Under the pieces are notes generated by a model that worked only from the letters and a program-made list of their open reading frames with translations, was not told the DNA's origin and did not search any database. From Dactylosporangium siamense (lineage in GTDB: Bacteria; Actinomycetota; Actinomycetes; Mycobacteriales; Micromonosporaceae), in NCBI RefSeq assembly GCF_016862795.1, contig NZ_BONQ01000184.1, positions 1 to 64,000 on the forward strand: a stretch of 64,000 nt of DNA. Reading direction: 5' to 3'. The position numbers and the translations under genes are program-made. Every line of letters begins with the position of its first letter. Within the stretch, counting starts at the first letter, position 1. Shown in pieces: positions 62,333 to 64,000 of the stretch.

Positions 62333-63166
62333 TCATTGGGGTAGCCGCGCGTGGCGCTCAAGGAACGACTCGACATCGTCCGGATCCTCCAGCGGCAACG
62401 GGTAGACGATCAGCCTGTCGACACCGAGGTCGGCGTAACGGCGGGCGTCGTCGGCGGTCACCGGCGTCAGCGGCTGGAAATTGATCTCCAGCGGCCCGAG
62501 CCGGGCAGGGCGGTCGACCTCGCTGGCAGCCCTGGCCAACCCTGCCAGGTGACCGGCGAGGTCGTCCGGGGTGTCGCCGTTGCCCAGCCAGGCATTGCCC
62601 CGGCTGACTGCCCGCCGGAACGCCGCCGGGCTGTGACCACCGACGACGATCTGCAGGCCGATCGGTCGCGGATAGGCGTCGATCTGATCGAACGTCACAT
62701 GCCGGCCGGCGTAGGACGGCCGCGGCTGGGTCCACAACGCGTCCATCGCGTCGAGATACTCGTCGGTGCGGGAACCTCGCTCGGACATCGGCACCCCCAA
62801 CGCGGCCAGCTCGGGCTCGAGGTAACCCGCGCCGATGCCGAGCCGCAGCCGCCCGCCGGAGAGCACGTCCAGGCTCGCGACCTGCTTGGCCAGGACGAGT
62901 GGGTTGCGCTGCGGCAGGATCACGATCCCGGTTCCCAGTTCCAGCACGGTGGTCACCGCCGCCACGTACGCCAGGTGAATCAGCGGATCAAGGATCGGGT
63001 CGGTCGGTTCCATCGGCGCCGGCGGCACCCGAGGGTTGGGCAGCACAACGTGTTCACCCGCCCACCACGAGCGATACCCGAGATCCTCCGCCCGCCGTGC
63101 CAGCCGTACCGTCTCGGCCGGTCCGAGGGTCGCCTTGGCGTTCAGCCCTGCCACACCCAACTGCAT
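62333..63166 (-). CDS. LLM-class (luciferase-like, probably F420-dependent) oxidoreductase
   Basis: 277 residues, TIM-barrel luciferase-like fold: RRAEDLGYRSWWAGEHVVLP, LELGTGIVILPQRNPLVLAK, QVASLDVLSGGRLRLGIGAG and IVVGGHSPAAFRRAVSRGNA are LLM F420-family motifs. Actinobacterial members usually use F420 rather than FMN. Divergent from the LysR gene at 63257, its probable regulator. Substrate unknown. Confidence 0.9.
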   Translation of the reverse strand: MQLGVAGLNAKATLGPAETVRLARRAEDLGYRSWWAGEHVVLPNPRVPPAPMEPTDPILDPLIHLAYVAAVTTVLELGTGIVILPQRNPLVLAKQVASLDVLSGGRLRLGIGAGYLEPELAALGVPMSERGSRTDEYLDAMDALWTQPRPSYAGRHVTFDQIDAYPRPIGLQIVVGGHSPAAFRRAVSRGNAWLGNGDTPDDLAGHLAGLARAASEVDRPARLGPLEINFQPLTPVTADDARRYADLGVDRLIVYPLPLEDPDDVESFLERHARLPQ

Positions 63167-63243
63167 GCGCCCGTCACCTCACTCCTGGAATACGCAGATT
63201 CATGCTCCGACAGCGATGTCCGCCGGGTCCAAGACCTGTTCGT

Positions 63244-63258
63244 ATAACCTTTGGCTAT
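63244..63258. promoter_or_regulatory. LysR-type box overlapping the lysR start codon
   Basis: ATAACC-TTT-GGCTAT, a 15-bp imperfect dyad containing T-N11-A, in the 90-bp LLM/lysR intergenic region. It overlaps the ATG at 63257, which would suit autorepression and control of the divergent LLM gene. Confidence 0.45.
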
Positions 63259-64000
63259 GGATGCGCACCTCCGGGATCTGCGATACTTCGTCGCCGTCGC
63301 GGAGGAACTCAGCTTCACCAGGGCCGCCAGCGACCGGCTGTTCATCTCCCAACCAGCGTTGAGCAAGCAGATCCGCCAGCTGGAACGCTCCCTACGGACC
63401 ACGCTCTTCGAGCGCCACCACCGTTCGGTCACGCTGACAGCGGCGGGCGCGGCCCTGCTGCCGCAGGCCCGTCACATCCTCGAGCACTGGGACGACGCCC
63501 GCCGCGCGATCGCGGGCGCGCAGGACAGGATCCTGACCGTTGGCTTCCAGACCAGGATCAGCCGTGGCCTCATTCCCTCGGTCACCGCGGCGATGGAACG
63601 GATGCTGCCCGGCTGGCAGCTACGGTTCCGCCAGATATCCTGGGCCGACCCCACCACCGGTCTCGGCGACGGCGAGGTCGACGTGGCCATCGCCTGGCTG
63701 CCGGCCCCCGACGGCTATTCGACGAAGCTGATCCAGTCCGAGGACCGATGGGTCGCGTTGCCCGCCAACCACCGCCTGGCCGACCGCGAAACCGTGCCGT
63801 TCACCGACCTGGCAGGCGAGCCGTTCATCGCGCTCCCACCAACGGCCGGCGCCCTCCGCGACCACTGGCTGGCCACCGAGCAACGGGCGACCCCGGCCCG
63901 GGTGGTGGCGACCGCCGCCACCGCCGACGAGGCGCTGGAAGCGGTCGCCTCAGGACTTGGCGTCGTGCTGCTGTCCGCCGGCAACGCCAGGATCTACCAG
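63257..64000 (+). CDS. LysR-family transcriptional regulator (3' cut by window end)
   Basis: ATG 63257 begins DAHLRDLRYFVAVAEELSFT and RAASDRLFISQPALSKQIRQ, a canonical LysR HTH, followed by linker helix and effector domain (RILTVGFQTRISRGLIPSVT; GEVDVAIAWLPAPDGY; VASGLGVVLLSAGNA). The frame is open to the end of the window with 248 codons present, so roughly 40-60 residues are missing. Divergent from the LLM oxidoreductase. Confidence 0.92.
   Translation, partial: MDAHLRDLRYFVAVAEELSFTRAASDRLFISQPALSKQIRQLERSLRTTLFERHHRSVTLTAAGAALLPQARHILEHWDDARRAIAGAQDRILTVGFQTRISRGLIPSVTAAMERMLPGWQLRFRQISWADPTTGLGDGEVDVAIAWLPAPDGYSTKLIQSEDRWVALPANHRLADRETVPFTDLAGEPFIALPPTAGALRDHWLATEQRATPARVVATAATADEALEAVASGLGVVLLSAGNARIYQ

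Overview
This 64 kb window is high-GC DNA from a filamentous-type actinobacterium. GTG and TTG starts are common, genes are tightly coupled by ATGA/GTGA overlaps, two-component systems and LysR regulators are abundant, and there is a secreted GH18 chitinase. A Micromonosporaceae-like host is my guess from gene content; no rRNA or tRNA is present to confirm it.

Layout. 0-5 kb: a lower-GC remnant, a LysR/membrane-protein divergent pair, then an orphan polymorphic-toxin nuclease tip followed by two coupled small immunity- or chaperone-like genes. 5-15 kb: aldo/keto reductase plus EamA exporter with a divergent Lrp regulator; an ABC exporter divergent from an OmpR-type two-component system; a second ABC exporter in one operon with a NarL-type two-component system. 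15-19 kb: a TetM-class ribosomal protection gene with a short overlapping leader frame, divergent from the chitinase. 19-23 kb: a DUF1989 remnant, a small HTH gene, a flotillin/NfeD pair, a cupin, and a LysR/SDR pair. 23-30 kb: a three-gene operon of a small membrane protein, a 1754-residue caspase-STAND-WD40 protein and an alpha/beta hydrolase, resembling bacterial conflict or programmed-death modules. 30-48 kb: a potassium superlocus (kdpF-A-B-C-D-E, a Lrp-type ligand-domain protein with a LysA-like decarboxylase, an orphan KdpD-like kinase, kup, a CorA-like channel, an APC-type transporter and a free-standing copy of that transporter's C-terminal domain). 48-52 kb: metal genes (ArsR/CDF transporter; a MerR operon with a mer-type operator but no merA), YnfA, a DUF899 remnant and a SLOG protein. 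52-62 kb: a DrrAB-like exporter, a frameshifted AfsR/SARP-type STAND regulator, and an MMPL exporter with a NarL-type two-component system. 62-64 kb: a LysR fragment, an LLM flavin oxidoreductase and a divergent LysR gene cut by the window end.

How they work together. Most modules are regulator-plus-transporter units. The kdp promoter and the corA/APC-transporter intergenic region carry the same 11-bp-spaced direct repeat (GTTAAG-N5-GNCAAG), which suggests one KdpE-type regulon across the potassium block. Two near-identical 67-bp repeats precede the two exporters on either side of the AfsR-like gene. The most interesting candidates are the caspase-STAND-WD40 operon, the orphan toxin cassette, the leader frame of the tetracycline-resistance-like gene, and the shared potassium-regulon boxes. 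All functions are read from sequence motifs and family knowledge; nothing was searched or computed.
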